NCBI GenBank assembly: GCA_023362775.1
Contig: JALMGJ010000005.1
Span: forward strand, 90,914,421 to 90,978,420
Source of the DNA: Charina bottae
Taxonomy: Eukaryota > Chordata > Lepidosauria > Squamata > Charinaidae
Reading direction: 5' to 3'
DNA length: 64,000 bases
Shown: one piece after another, positions 21,665 through 33,649 of the stretch
How positions within the stretch are numbered: the first letter of the stretch is position 1
Layout: every line of letters begins with the position of its first letter
The notes under the pieces: generated by a model
Databases searched by the model: none
The model's input: the letters and a program-made list of their open reading frames with translations, nothing else
Told to the model about the DNA's origin: nothing
Position numbers and translations under genes: made by a program

Positions 21665-22120
21665 GTACGTTTTTAATGTCTTTCCTTCCATGCAAAATAT
21701 CCATGCATGTGGAAAACCAGCAAGTCAGGGAAAATTCCACCTCTCCCCTGAAGCAGTAAATACTATTTTTTATTCACAACATAGCAGCTTCCATCAGCAG
21801 GTTGCCATGGCACAATCCAGACACGGCTTTTTTATCTTAATGGGATCATAAAAAAGCAACTCAGAAACTTTATTGCCACTTTTTGAACAAAAACAGAAAG
21901 GAAATTGGAAGTCTCTTAGCTCCACTCAGATACAACTAGGTTTGGTGCCACTTAGCAACTTAACTATATAAAGTCAATTTCAGTAAATCTATTTTTCTTT
22001 GAACAAGAGTCCCTTGCAAGGGAGATGGGCGGGGAATAAATTGAAATAATAAATAAATAAATAAATAAATAAAATAAACTTGATTTTTTTTTGATGGATC
22101 AGAGGATACCCAGAACTAAA

Positions 22121-22307
22121 CTACAGGTAGTCCTCATTTAGTGGCCATTCGCAGTTACGATGGTGATGAAAAAGTAACTTCGCAAACAATCCTCACATTT
22201 ACGACCTTCACAGGTCTGTAACAGTTGCGGTTTCACTTAGCGACTGCTTTGCTTAACAACCGACTTGCAGGTCCTAATTGTGGTCGCTACATGTGGACTA
22301 CCTGTAG
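22121..22307. mobile_element. Short TIR element (mariner-like MITE) in SFTPA intron 3
   Basis: The ends ctACAGGTAGTCC and GGACTACCTGTag are inverted repeats. The body contains repeated tta(c/g)gac(c) motifs seen in reptile MITEs of this type. A TA target is possible. No coding. Confidence 0.6.
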
Positions 22308-22574
22308 TGAGAGCTCATAAACAACTCAGTTAAATAGACTTGTGATTTCCCATCATTCAGAAAAGTGAATAGGGACTCCCCTAGCTTTGGGGCAGAAAAA
22401 GAGCAACAAGGAAATTATTTTATTTAGCATTCATTCATTCATTCATTCATTCATTCCATTTGTACAGACAACCACTTGCCATGCAACACTGGCTGACTAG
22501 CTTAAGTTAAAAACAACAACAAAATAAGAACTACCATTATAAAAATATAATAATTAAATTAGAACATAAACAAG

Positions 22575-22771
22575 AACTACCAAGGAGAGTACAACACCCC
22601 CACTAACACAGGCAGGACAAGCCGTGGTATATAAACAGAGACCAAGTCCCACTTCCTTTTCACACTGAAGATGTTGCCTAGCCTGGCAATGAAACATCTG
22701 CAAGAAAACCACAAGGCTCAGAGAGCACCAAGGACTCCACAGTTCAACCCTGAGCTACAAATATTCTCTTC
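22575..22771 (+). mobile_element. Penelope pseudo-LTR fragment, family 3, with hammerhead-like motif
   Basis: Plus-strand copy ending in the tail cagttcaaccctgagc.... It has a TATATAAA box at 22628 and, about 30 bp further on, a motif at 22665-22698: CUGAAGA, U, stem arms GUUGCC and GGCAAU (loop UAGCCU), GAAAC, then AUC. Very similar to 55540-55941. Confidence 0.7.
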
Positions 22772-22912
22772 GATTGGAACAACAAAATAGTCAAACAGAA
22801 ATTAAAAATACATTGCACCTGAGGTAATTCATAAATCCACTTCTCAAAATGGGCTCACCCAACACCCTGTCGCAATGCCCAAAATCTCCAGGGGAAAGAA
22901 TGTGTCTTCAAT

Positions 22913-23061
22913 AGAAGAGAATATATGTAGCTCAGGGTTAAACTGTGGAGTCCTTGGTGCTCTCTGAGCATGGTTGTTTGCTTGCAGATGCTTGCAGCAG
23001 TTGGGTAATGAAATGTCTGCAAGCAAACAACCAAGCTCAGAGAGCACCAAGGACTCCATGG
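22913..23061. mobile_element. Palindromic Penelope pseudo-LTR insert, family 3, beside the SFTPA lectin exon
   Basis: 149 bp with a 9-bp duplication gtcttcaat (22904-22912 and 23062-23070). The left arm has the family 3 tail (agctcagggttaaactg) and the right arm lacks it. The central ribozyme-like part is decayed. It ends 78 bp before the lectin exon begins. Confidence 0.7.
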
Positions 23062-23139
23062 GTCTTCAATTTTTTACAAAAGGTAACAGGATTGGGGCCA
23101 TCTGGATCAAATAAGCAAGGTTTCTGAATTTCTTTGCAG

Positions 23140-23516
23140 CTTTGACTTTGGATGGAAAGATAGCAATTGCTGGTGATAAGCTTTTTTCCTCTACTGGGAA
23201 GGTGTCTATGTTTGAGGAAGCAGAAGCAACTTGCCAAGCAGCTCGTGGTTCCATTGCATCACCAAGAAACCTAAACGAGAACAAAGCTATTCAGAGGATT
23301 GTGGAGCAATATGAAACTTATGCCTATGTGGGCATTATTGAAAGTGATGATCCTGGGAAATTCCATTTCCAGAATGGGGATTCTCTGAATTTTACCAACT
23401 GGTATCAGGGTGAACCTTCAGGCAAAGGATCTGAGAAATGCGTGGAAATGTACAGCGATGGCACTTGGAATGACAAAACATGCAATAAATATCGCCTCAC
23501 TGTCTGTGAATTTTAA
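23140..23516 (+). CDS. SFTPA: Surfactant protein A, last coding exon (C-type lectin domain)
   Basis: 377 nt from acceptor tttctttgcag to TAA at 23514-23516. It encodes the calcium-dependent sugar-binding domain of SP-A: GDKLFSS at the start, four cysteines (ATCQ, EKCVEM, KTCNKY, TVCEF), AYVGI, an NFT sequon, EPS at the sugar site and WND. The order and spacing follow mammalian SP-A closely (mammalian SP-A has EPA where MBL has EPN). Joined with 17673-17754, 18211-18300 and 21587-21664 it gives 208 residues. Confidence 0.92.
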
Positions 23517-23661
23517 GCACAACCCCATCACAAACCTTAAGCATGTGGGTTTATTTTGAAGGATCCATATAACACAGGGGTGTTAAAATCAGTAATTGAA
23601 CGGTCCTTAAAAGATAAATTGATGCATCTGTGATTATTCTGTCAAAAAAAAAAGGAAAACC

Positions 23662-23667
23662 AATAAA
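23662..23667 (+). terminator. SFTPA: Poly(A) signal of SFTPA
   Basis: AATAAA 146 nt after the stop codon, with a T-rich stretch (ttgcatttcctttgctttcatt) about 8-35 nt downstream. It implies a short 3' UTR. Confidence 0.65.
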
Positions 23668-24395
23668 AATAATTTGCATTTCCTTTGCTTTCATTTCCTC
23701 TCCTGTGCACAAAAGGCAAGTTCCTTCTAAAAGGATTGTATATTCAGAAACAGAAATGATACCTCAAGGATGTGAGTTAAATGTGATAAAGACCATGAAG
23801 ATAAATTAAAGAAAAAATAGACATGGTAGTTACTGTCATCCCAGAAGGAAAAAAAATGTCCAACGAGGATAGAGATGTGGGGGTGTAGATGTGGTTTTGG
23901 CAGTGGGTGAGAAAGTAAGGATTCACATTAAAAAGGAAGGCGAGGGGAGGATGCAAGTGTTTATAGTCAAAGATTGAGCAAAATGCAAAGATATGGTTGA
24001 TGACATTGACTTCTGCCTAGAAGACGCGCCAAGGAAGAGAGTAAGAAACTTGAAGTCACTATATTTGAGGCAGGGGTATGTGCCTTGGAATCAACATACT
24101 CTCTTTGTGACATTGTCTTACCTCCTTTAAAGCAAACAAACAAACAAACAGAAAAAACTTGGTTTCTCTCTCTTTTGTTGTTCAATCTAGCAACTTCAAA
24201 AAGGATGGGTCAAAAATTGGTGAAAGTGCTTTAGCAAGCAATAAGCCCGTGTCTAAGTTAAAATCTGACAGCTAAAGTTAAGGCAAAAGCGAGGAAATAT
24301 GTTGGGGAATGTAGGGGTTTATCTTAACTTCTTTATTTGATTTCTACTTCACCTTTCTGTTCAGCACTGAATTAAAAAAAACACAAAACAGTATA

Positions 24396-24890
24396 TGTCT
24401 GTAGCTTGAATCATGTCAACTGGATTTCTATTTTCTCAGTGGAAACGTTTCGCTCCTTATCCAAGAAGCTTCTTCAGTCTGAGCAAAGTTTGTAAGGGAA
24501 TCCTTAAATATGTTTCTAGGGTGGCTGTGTGACCTTGCACCTGTGGCTAGCTCATGGTTATTTTGAGATGTTTATTTCTAAGTCCCTTTATCATCCAAAG
24601 GAGGATCGTTAAGATTACCATGCTGTTGTTGAGATTGCGAAATGGTCTTAATCTTCCTAGGCACAGAAGACAAAGCAGGAAGGAAAATAGGGGAAAGATT
24701 GTGCCTGAGGCCCCCACCTCTATTCAAAGAAGGATTTTCCAAGTTGGCATAAATGGATTCCTTGACCCCTCTTTCAAACCACTTATCTTCCCTGTCTAAA
24801 ATGTGAACGTTTTCACTGAGAAAATAGAAATCCAGTTGACATGATTCAAGCTACAGACAATTCCACCTGGATGACTGAGAACCTTCATCG
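24396..24890. mobile_element. Penelope insert, family 1, with endonuclease remnant and inverted end
   Basis: 495 bp with a 13-bp duplication acaaaacagtata (24383-24395 and 24891-24903). The left part is a minus-strand copy holding the C-terminal endonuclease coding (about 24590-24800, complement), joined to a plus-strand pseudo-LTR end at about 24810. The right end has the tail, the left end does not. Confidence 0.85.
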
Positions 24891-24999
24891 ACAAAACAGT
24901 ATAAAAACTTTAAAATATTAATTAAAATCAGTAATTATTTAAAAAAATAAAACCCCATAGCATCTAACATTTAAAAACCTGGAAAATACAAGGATGCAG

Positions 25000-26130
25000 G
25001 TTTCCTAAATGCTGACAAAATGCAAGCAAAGCACAACTCCAGAGGAAGCCCATTCCACACACTGGGAGCCTTTTCTTGCATGCCAGAAACACTGGCCTCT
25101 GGCAGTCAGGGCATCTTCAGATGGGCCTCACTAGGAGACCTTCACAATTGGGCAGGTTCCTTAAGAAGAGGGGATCCCTTAGATGCTCAGGCCCAAAAAC
25201 TCTGATGGTTTCAAAAACGTCCACACTTATATTGCATCTGAGAAGCAACTAGGAAGTAGTGAAGATCTGTCAGAATGGGCATCATATGATCATATGCCAC
25301 AGTTTGCACTTCCAGATGTTTTTCAAGAGGTAAAAAAAAGGTAAAGGTTCCCCCCGCACATTTGTGCAGTCGTGTCCGACTCTAGGGGCCGGTGCTCATC
25401 TCCGTTTGTTAGCCAAAGAGCCAGTGTTGTCCGAAGACGCTTCCACGGTCATGTGGCCGCATGACGCACGCGGAACGCTGTTACCTACCCACCGAAGTGG
25501 TACCCATTTATCTACTTGCATTTGCATGCTTTCGAATTGCTAGGTTGGCAAGAGCTGGGGCGAGTGCGGGAGCTCACTCCGTCACGCGGGGCTAGGGATT
25601 CGAACCTCCGAACTTGCGATCTTCTGATCGACAAGCCTGGCATCTTACCCGCTGAGCCACCACGCCCCTCTTTTCAAGAGGAGCCCCACATAAAAGGCAT
25701 CAGAGTAGTCCAAAGGAATGTAACCAAGGTGTGGATCTCCACTGCTATAACCAACAAACTTTGGGAGGAACATGGCTGATGCACTAGATGTTATTGTGTG
25801 GATGCTCTTCTTACTAAAACCCATCCAGATTGAAGGCCAAGGAGCACTCCCAGGCAGCAAACGTGCTCTTTCAGGAGAACTGCAGCCCCATCCAGCATGT
25901 GATGAAACCCAGGTCCAGATATTTACCAGCAGCACATTATTTTGTCCGGATTTAATTGGAGCTAGTTCTCTCTCCTCCAGCCAAGGATCAAACTTAGGCA
26001 GTGTCCAAAGATACCAATTGCTGGGTATCATCTGCATGCCTGTTAACATCTCGCTCCAGAACTCTGGATGATTTCCCCCAGGGGTTTCAGGTGCTGAACA
26101 GCTTGGGAGACACGATGAAACCCTGAAACA
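25000..26130 (-). mobile_element. L2/CR1-like LINE fragment
   Basis: Minus-strand LINE remnant recognised by aggagcactcccaggcagc, catccagattgaaggcc and related blocks of amniote L2-type coding. It is split by the SINE at 25331-25670. No open frame of use remains. Confidence 0.5.
25331..25670 (-). mobile_element. tRNA-derived SINE (family A)
   Basis: Full-length copy, duplication ttttcaagagg (25320-25330 and 25671-25681), inserted in the L2-like fragment. Confidence 0.9.
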
Positions 26131-26454
26131 CAATGCGTCACTGGTAATAGGTCAGTCTGAGAATTATTAAATTATTTCATTAAATTAAAAGGGATGGCCA
26201 TTATCAAAACAGAGAACCAGTGCCTACGGCCCTGCCTTCACAAGCGCAAGGAAACAGGCAAGACTTGTGTTGCCCTAATGTGCCTAAATATAGATATTTC
26301 CTTGGAAGTAGGGTACTTACTAGAATTCTTGGGTTGGAATCTTGACCTTCCTTCTAATACATGCTATTAATGAGAGCTCTTAAATTCATCTTCCTTGGAT
26401 TAACTGTTTCCAGTCTACACCGTAAGGTGGGAAGTCTCACAGTTAGCACCACAG

Positions 26455-26790
26455 GTCAATGGTGAAATTCATGTAGGTGCTGAATAGCAGTTCCCCAGTA
26501 CCATATTGTGGATAATGCCTGATAAGAACTGGAACCATTGTAAAATGGGGCCCCCAGGCCTAATCCCACCAGGTGGTCCAGGATGGAACCATGGGTGATG
26601 GCCTCAAAACCCACCAAGAAGTCCAGGTGAACTAGTGATGCCACACTCCCCTATCTAGTTTCCAGCAAAAGTGTCCAAACAATTTCCCTACCCTGTCCTG
26701 GCCAAAACCCTGAAAGAAATGGATCCAGAATATCAGACTCTTTTGGAATTGTCTGATGCTGCAAGGCCACCACCTTATCTTCAGATCTTC
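26455..26790 (-). mobile_element. L2-like LINE fragment
   Basis: Blocks such as gatggcctcaaaacccacc and ccctgtcctggccaaaaccc resemble the L2-type 3' coding seen at 53.3 kb. Degenerate. Confidence 0.4.
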
Positions 26791-26799
26791 TGTTTCTTG

Positions 26800-29735
26800 A
26801 TAAGTCAACTGATGTCTTCCCCTCTGTGCAGCTGTATCTAGGTTGCCAGTCTTCTTTACATTTAGGCTGAGGTTGAATTAAATCTAAGATTTAATTTAAT
26901 TTAATTTAATTAATGAATTAAATCTAGGATTTACAGCTGTTTGTTCAAGATAGTTGCCATCTTAAAAAGTCCCATGTCTAGTTTCAACATAATGGTGTCT
27001 ATGGCAGATATGCCAGTTATTAGCATTGGCAATCGTGGCATCTGTCTTGTGTTAAAGAGGCAGTATATTTGTTTTCTGCCATAGGCAGTGTTAGCTTCTG
27101 TTTGCCCCAGGGACGTTCATGGCTACACAGTCAAAATATGGGTTGAGCTCTTGCTTCAGTTGTTTACATCTCCATCTGTCTTGATAGTGGCTGATAGGTG
27201 ATGCATGTGTGTACATGTGTGCAACCATTTCTGCAATAAATACGCCTCCAGAATCTGAAAACAGATAGGCATTCTTAATGAGTCAGGAGATAATCCTATG
27301 AATGAGCTTTCCTTTTCGTGCTGGGAATTCCATCTGACTCCTAAAGCAGGTTTATTGGGCAGAATGGCCTCTCGAACTAAGTGGAAAGGAACTTAAACAC
27401 TGATAAATATAAAACGTTTATTCCCAGTCAGCACCCTGATCTGCAAGATACCTGCACTTACAGGCATTGAAGACTCTAAAATGCACTAGAAATGCTCAAG
27501 ATGAAGTCTACTTTACCTGTCTCAGCTCTCCACAAGCAACAAATCTTCTAAACAAAGAACAGAATATACAGTCCTGGGCAATGGCTAAAGGCCAGGATGA
27601 AGCCAGCTGAAGCTATTCTATTCTCACTGGTGACCTTCAAGATTGAAGCATAAAAGGCACCTTTGCTTCCTGCAACGGTGACAGGCTTGGGGAACACACC
27701 TACTCATTTCTAAAAAGTATATACTGTATGTAAGCTTGTTCATACAGGCTGTAATCTGTTCTGCAGAGTTAAGTTGGACTGCTCATGCTTCTAGAAATCT
27801 CTTGCGCAATGCTTGATGAAATTAGGAACACTGCCTGTGACTTGGAGGTTCCATGTATGTCTCGTAAGAAACTTTAAACCTACACTAAGTAAATATATTG
27901 GCAGTTGCTTTCCAAAGAATGCAGTTCTGAAACCAAATAACTCTCTCACAAAATGTATCCAGATGCCATTGAAGGATGTTTTCTAACTCATTCTGGTTTA
28001 CTACCATCTCTGGGAATTTCAACTGAGTTCTACAGAATAAAGTGTATTTATTTCTCATTGATATGTATGCAGATCAGTAGAACAGCAGCCGTTAGAAATA
28101 GAATGGAGATGTCAGGGGTGTCAGATATTCATCAGGTAGAGCACTACTGCAGCTTTTACTCAAAGGAAATGGGTGCCTTAAGCCCCAAAATATGAAAATG
28201 TTTAGCTGTACCAATTCTAGGAAAACTTGAGAGGGCTATGAGTAGGATGCTGGGGAGGCGTAACCCATGGGCTACACCATTTCCCCCTGTATATTAATGG
28301 ACACAACCTCTTGCTAATGTATTCAATGTATTTAAAAGTGTCCACCATCCTTCTATTACATGCTATTCTCTCTTAGAAATCAGAAGCCAAGTCAATGCAG
28401 AATCCAAAGTTCAGCTAATTCTACAGCTGTCTTCCTTTCCCCTTCTGCATTTCCTGAAAAGTAATTGGAGCCAAGCACACAGGGTGACATTAATCACTGC
28501 AGCAGTAATTATTTTTACAACACCCAGACCATTTGCAAGGCCAATGGGCTTTAATGTACAAATGGTTCATTCGTCTTTCTTGTCAAACTCCATATGGTGG
28601 AGCAACCACTTGTCCAGTCTATTATCATTACTACGCTATAGAAACTTTGAGAAAGAAATAAGGTGGAACCAGCTTGAAATATGCATGAGCAATTCTGGGG
28701 GAAAAGGACTGTGTCACTTTAAGAAAAACCAGGTGGGAGGTGATACATGCACTCAACTCAAATAGCTACCTGTTTGTACTGTTCTGACAGCTATTTCCGA
28801 TCACCAGTCTCTGAGTGATTACAAGACTCGGTGTTTTTACAGCTTTATTACACCGATAGAGCATAACATCTTTGGAAGATGGACAAGTTTTGTTTCTGCT
28901 AGAATAGAAACAGAAAGCACCTTTGGAGTTGCAACTAAGAACTTTGGAGGTGAAACAGTTTGACAAAAGGTAAGAATCTACTTCCTTCTAGTCTTACCTG
29001 CTGGTAAGACCAGCCTTTTAAGCATGGATATAGGAACAGAACATCCTCTTCTCCAAATGTCACATTTAGAAGGAACGCACGGTCCTCAGTGAAGTGAGAA
29101 GTCCTCTGTCTTTCATAACATTACTGAAGAGGAATATTTGGTAGGTCAGCTTTTTGGGTGAGGTGGAGCAAAATCCCTCCCTACCCCAAAATTCCTCTAT
29201 TAAGCCACAGCTATTCAACGAAGGGGAATATTAAAGGCAAAAGATTTATATGATCTGAAGAGAAACCAGAGCTGATTTGTTCAAATGGGGTATTTCAACT
29301 CCCTGTTGCATATTTCTTGCCAATAGCTAATACCTAATGCAGTGATACTCAATTGTCTATACAAATGAACTATACATTTGGAATCATTCAGAACTATCCA
29401 ATGAAAAATAATTATTCCCTCCTCCCCCCAAAAAAAGAAAGGGAAAGTTCTCCACCTCTGCATTTGATCACCCAAATTATGCATGAACAATGGGTTTTTT
29501 AAGTGTGTCATCAAAGGACAGACCACAAAGGTTTTCATGCAATTTGTCACTTTTCTTCTAAAACAGGTGAAATGTGTATTTATCTGTGCCAGAATAGCAC
29601 AGACATTCTAATGTAGCATTGCAAAATATTTAATTTAGATACTATTCCTGGGGCAACATAGGGTTTCAAGGTGTGAGACAGGAGCTACCAATCTCCTGTG
29701 GAGAAGTGTCTCTTGGTCAGAAACGCCACAGGATG
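26800..29735. other. No recognised gene
   Basis: Non-coding sequence with a small (TTTAA)n tract near 26890. The frames at 27953-28195 and 28484-28765 have no domain, no convincing splice context and no repeat signature. Confidence 0.5.
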
Positions 29736-29739
29736 CCTT

Positions 29740-29906
29740 CTTTTTGTTGTTGTTCAGTCGTGTCCGAGTCTTCGTGACCTCATGGACCATAGCACGCCAG
29801 GCCTTCCTGTCCTCCACTGTCTCCCGGAGTTTACTCAAATTCATGTTCATTGCATCGGTGATGCTATCTAACCATCTCATCCTCTGCCGTCCCCTTCTCC
29901 TTTCTA
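29740..29906 (-). mobile_element. BovB LINE 3' end fragment
   Basis: Minus strand encodes RRGRQRMRWLDSITDAMNMN and AWRAMVHEVTKTRTRLN, the conserved C-terminus of BovB, then the gaacaacaac tail. Confidence 0.8.
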
Positions 29907-30493
29907 AAAATTTCATCAACTTCCAAAAGAAGGGGGAAAAGAGACTATTTGAACAGTGAAAAAGAAACTGTACTTCTCGGTGAGATAATTACTATTTCGA
30001 GAACGGGACTTATTTAATTATTTTGAGTGGCTACAGTTTCCATCATGTATTTCCATCAGCTATCAACCTTCTGTACTGCCTGAATACAGGATCTTGTTTT
30101 TTCTTTTTCTTCTACAACCATCTGCAAAAAAAATCAAGAGAGGAAAAGGAAAGCAGGTGATGAAAAGCACAAAAGTGAAACATAAACTTGCACACAAAAG
30201 TACTGTTTTTGTAAGCACAGCTCAATACACAAACCCATTTCTCACTTGTTTGTTTTGCTTGGTAGGATATAGATCTTTCTGTCACTCTTTGTGTTTGTGT
30301 CTCTCTTGCTCTTTTTCTTTTTATTGGAATTGCAAATTCATCAACCAAAGGAGGAAATGGAGGGTGAACAATGCTTTATGTATTTCAAGTACAGGGTAAA
30401 GAAACCAAGACCTCCAAAAGCTGTGGAACTTCCAGGTTCTATCAGTACAGGCCTTAACCTTTCAGGTGGCTGAAAATGATAGTTTCACACAAT

Positions 30494-31613
30494 CTGTTGT
30501 TGTTGTTCAGTTGTTTAGTCGTGTCCGACTCTTCGTGACCTCATGGACCATAGCACGCCAGGCCTTCCTGTCCTCCACTGTCTCCCGGAGTTTACTCAAA
30601 TTCATGTTCATTGCATCGGTGATGTTATCTAACCATTTCATCCTCTGCTATCCCCTTCTCCTTTTGCCTTCAGTCTTTCCCAGCATCAGGGTCTTTTCCA
30701 GTGAGTCCTCTCTTCGCATTAGGTGGCCAAAGTATTTGAGCTTCAGCTTCAGTATCTGTCCTTCCAATCAGCAGTCAGGGTTGATTTCCTTTAGAATTGA
30801 CTGATTTGACTGATGGGATGTACGCTGGCTTTTAGGGAAAAATCAAGGCTTGAGAAGTAAACAGACAGAGTGCAGCTTTTATGGCTATAATGTCTTTACT
30901 TGTGATAAATGCAAAGTTGAATATACATGGTACAGCATTGCAAAAGGAAAAACAAACTTACAAGCAGCGTTTCGTGTATTGTTTCCAGGGCCAGGGCTCA
31001 GGCCATGGCCTACACACACAGCCAGGCATAGCTACGCACTTTCCAGTCCTCAGAAATAGAACACACACACGAACATGGCTAAAAGACCGGACAGAAGTCA
31101 AGAAGCATAGAACACCATTTTGCATGGTTAGATATTCAGTTCTTCCAGCTTTCTGATTGGCTGGAAGTTAGGTGTGACACACACCAGGCCTAAAGCATAG
31201 GCCATAGCAGTGCTGCATCTGAGCAAGCATGTGATTCCCCCCCTCCCTTGCTCTACACAGAGCAAGGCTTCCCACAGAGGGAATCAGGAGACATTGTTCC
31301 CATGCGAATGTGTAGGCACTAGCCATAACAATACACACGTGACAGTTGTTATCTGGCCACCTGGCGCTTCACGTCACCATGAGGAAACTGTGCTTTCAGA
31401 AGGCTGTGCTTTGTATAGAAAACTATTTGCCAATTTCATACGAGAAATCTGACATTGACCTCCTTGCAGTCCAAGGGACTCTTAAGAATCTTCTCCAGCA
31501 CCACAGTTTGAAAGCATCCATTCTTCGGCGCTCAGCCTTCCTAATGGTCCAACTCTCACAGCCATACATTACTGCTGGGAAAACCATAGCTTTAATTATA
31601 TGGACCTTTGTCA
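30494..31613 (-). mobile_element. BovB LINE fragment split by a solo LTR
   Basis: 30494-30810 and 31455-31613 are consecutive parts of one minus-strand BovB (…QSILKE… then …WTARR, FPAVMYGCESWTIRKAERRR). They are separated by a 644-bp insert with a ttgac duplication. The reading frame is broken. Confidence 0.8.
30811..31454 (-). mobile_element. Solo LTR inside the BovB fragment
   Basis: On the minus strand it starts TGTCAGATTTC and ends CCCATCA. It is flanked by an exact 5-bp duplication ttgac (30806-30810 and 31455-31459), and BovB sequence resumes without loss. A CCAAT box (ccaatcagaaagc on the minus strand) is visible. There is no internal coding, so it is a recombined LTR of a Gypsy or retrovirus-like element; the family is unknown. 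Confidence 0.75.
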
Positions 31614-33430
31614 TCCCTATTCCTGTTACAGTACGTGGCCACTGCAAGACAGACCATGACTTATTCTTGATTTATTTATGGGGCTAGAGCTGTATCTTGT
31701 TTTTTCTCCAGGATCTCAAGATAGCTCATTTGAGAATCCCTATTTTGTCCCTTCGACAACCCTGTGATATTGGTGAGCCTGGCTGGCCCAAAGTCGTCAG
31801 AGAACTTCCAAGGATAAGAGAGGACTTGATCCTGGGTCTCCCAGACCATCCTAGACCATCATCTTTACCAAGAAAACACATCGGATCCTGATGTACGTAT
31901 CTATGTACGGAATGCATTTTCTTAAATAGGATAATTTAAAGAAAGAAATATGAATGTTTAACAAACAGATGTAAAATAATCCACCATGAGATTTAGGACA
32001 GATATAACTGCCAACTTTTCAATCAAGGATGCCTTTGGGCATCTGTTAGCACCTGATAATATTTTATTTCTATGGCACAAAAAATTCCCTCCCAGATTTG
32101 CACAAATCGAGCTGCTGTTACAGGCAGACCACCATCTTCCTCTCTCTTTTTTTATTATGAGTATTTTCAGTATACTGCTTTGTTTTTATTTTGCTCTTCC
32201 TCTAGGACATCAAGTCAGTACATAGTACCCTCTTTTCCTTTTTTATGTTTTAACAAACTATTCTTTACAGCAAAGATAGGACTGGTGCCCCACAGAAGAT
32301 ATTTGTTTGTTAAGCTCCAGCAGTTCTGCTGAAGTGTTATTCAAGTGAGGTCATGTATAGAGAAAATAGTACTATTTTCCAAATCTCTCTTTATAGGTCT
32401 CTTTGGATTTTTATGCAAAGCCTGGTCAACTGTATCATTTCATATTATTCAGTTTACAGGGAAAATCTAGAAGAGGTTGTGTGTTGTTTTTCTCCTGTTC
32501 GCTTGCTGTGGGGAAATGGGCATTCAAAATAAAATCTGACACAAACTAAATGCCTTACAACTAAAATAATAGATGATAAACCATGTTCTGCTAAGCACTT
32601 TGCAAGGCTAACAAATATCCATTATCTTTAATAAGATTTGCCTGGCAGCCACATTTGCTAAAATGCCTTCTTTGGTTTCAAATGCATATAAGCCTAAGTG
32701 TATAAATGTGAATCTGCTGTACTTCAAAGATCGTCAGTAATATTATCTATTCCAAAATTCAGCATTTGCATAGCTTACTCTTCTTCAGAACTGGCTTGGA
32801 TGGAAATTTCCCTGACTTCAGTAAGACTAACCAAATGCTACATGCAAATATGTGAATTGAAACTCCAAACAGCCGTATTTCTGGGAGTCAACCTACATGT
32901 GACAAATGGTCTCATTATGGCACCTATTGATTCCTTCTCTCTGCGTGTGTGTGCAGCTGAAAACCATCAAAACAATGGATTTAACCCAATCCTTCCCAAC
33001 AACACGTTCATAATCCAGACCAATCTCTATCCCTGGTGACAGTTTAGAACCAAGGGAAATATATTTGGAAGCTCCACATACAGATCTTCGATGTCATGTC
33101 TTTGACTCAAAACTGAAAAGCCATATGGGAGAGGATGCTATTCATCAGGGTCTTCGACCTCTCTTCACCTCTCGTTTGTCAAAGAAGTATTATACTTCCT
33201 GGAATTATTCAAGGGTAAACTAATTATGCTCCAGCTATCATAATCAAGTAAATATTTTATAAATCTGCTAAATAAGAAAGTTAACAAGATACTTGTTCAT
33301 TCTGGAAAAGAAAAGCAATATCTCTCTTGCTTTCTCTCTCTCTCTCTCTCTCTATCTATCTACAGTATCTATCATCTATTTATCATCTATCTATCATCTA
33401 TCTATCTCTTTCAATCAATCATCTGGAATA
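31614..33430. other. No recognised gene; microsatellites at the end
   Basis: Non-coding. (CT)n/(CTAT)n/(CATCTAT)n tracts occupy about 33333-33410. A tgtgtgtgcag acceptor-like site near 32945 is not followed by recognisable coding. Confidence 0.5.
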
Positions 33431-33437
33431 TAAATAT

Positions 33438-33645
33438 GTGGAGTCCTTGGTGCTCTCTGAGCTTGGTGGTTTGCTTGCAGATATTTCATGACCCAAATAG
33501 CACCATCAGTGCGAGTGAGTGTGGGGTTTCCTCAGGGACACTCCCTCACCCCACACTCCTCCACCCCACACTCAGTAGCACTGATGATGCTATTTGCTAT
33601 TTAGTTTGCAAACAATTTTTTTTAAAAAATCGATCCTTTCTTAGG
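33438..33645. mobile_element. Decayed Penelope family 3 inverted pair
   Basis: The left arm (gtggagtccttggtgctctc..., minus) and the right arm (gcactgatgatgctatttgc, plus) are family 3 pseudo-LTR ends facing away from each other. The right arm has box CUGAUGA at 33581-33587, the canonical hammerhead sequence, but box 2 is lost. A gagtgtggggt inverted pair lies between them. Confidence 0.5.
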
Positions 33646-33649
33646 CAGG

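Noticed and set aside
22913..23061. Short hairpin as a microRNA precursor
   Set aside because: The arms match dispersed Penelope ends and have target duplications; nothing marks it as a conserved miRNA.
32930..33010. Acceptor-like tgtgtgtgcag followed by an open frame, as a possible third lectin exon
   Set aside because: The translation has no C-type lectin cysteines or WND motif, and the frame ends without a donor.
33333..33410. CRISPR-like or tandem gene array
   Set aside because: Plain (CT)n and (CATCTAT)n microsatellite in an animal genome; no spacers.
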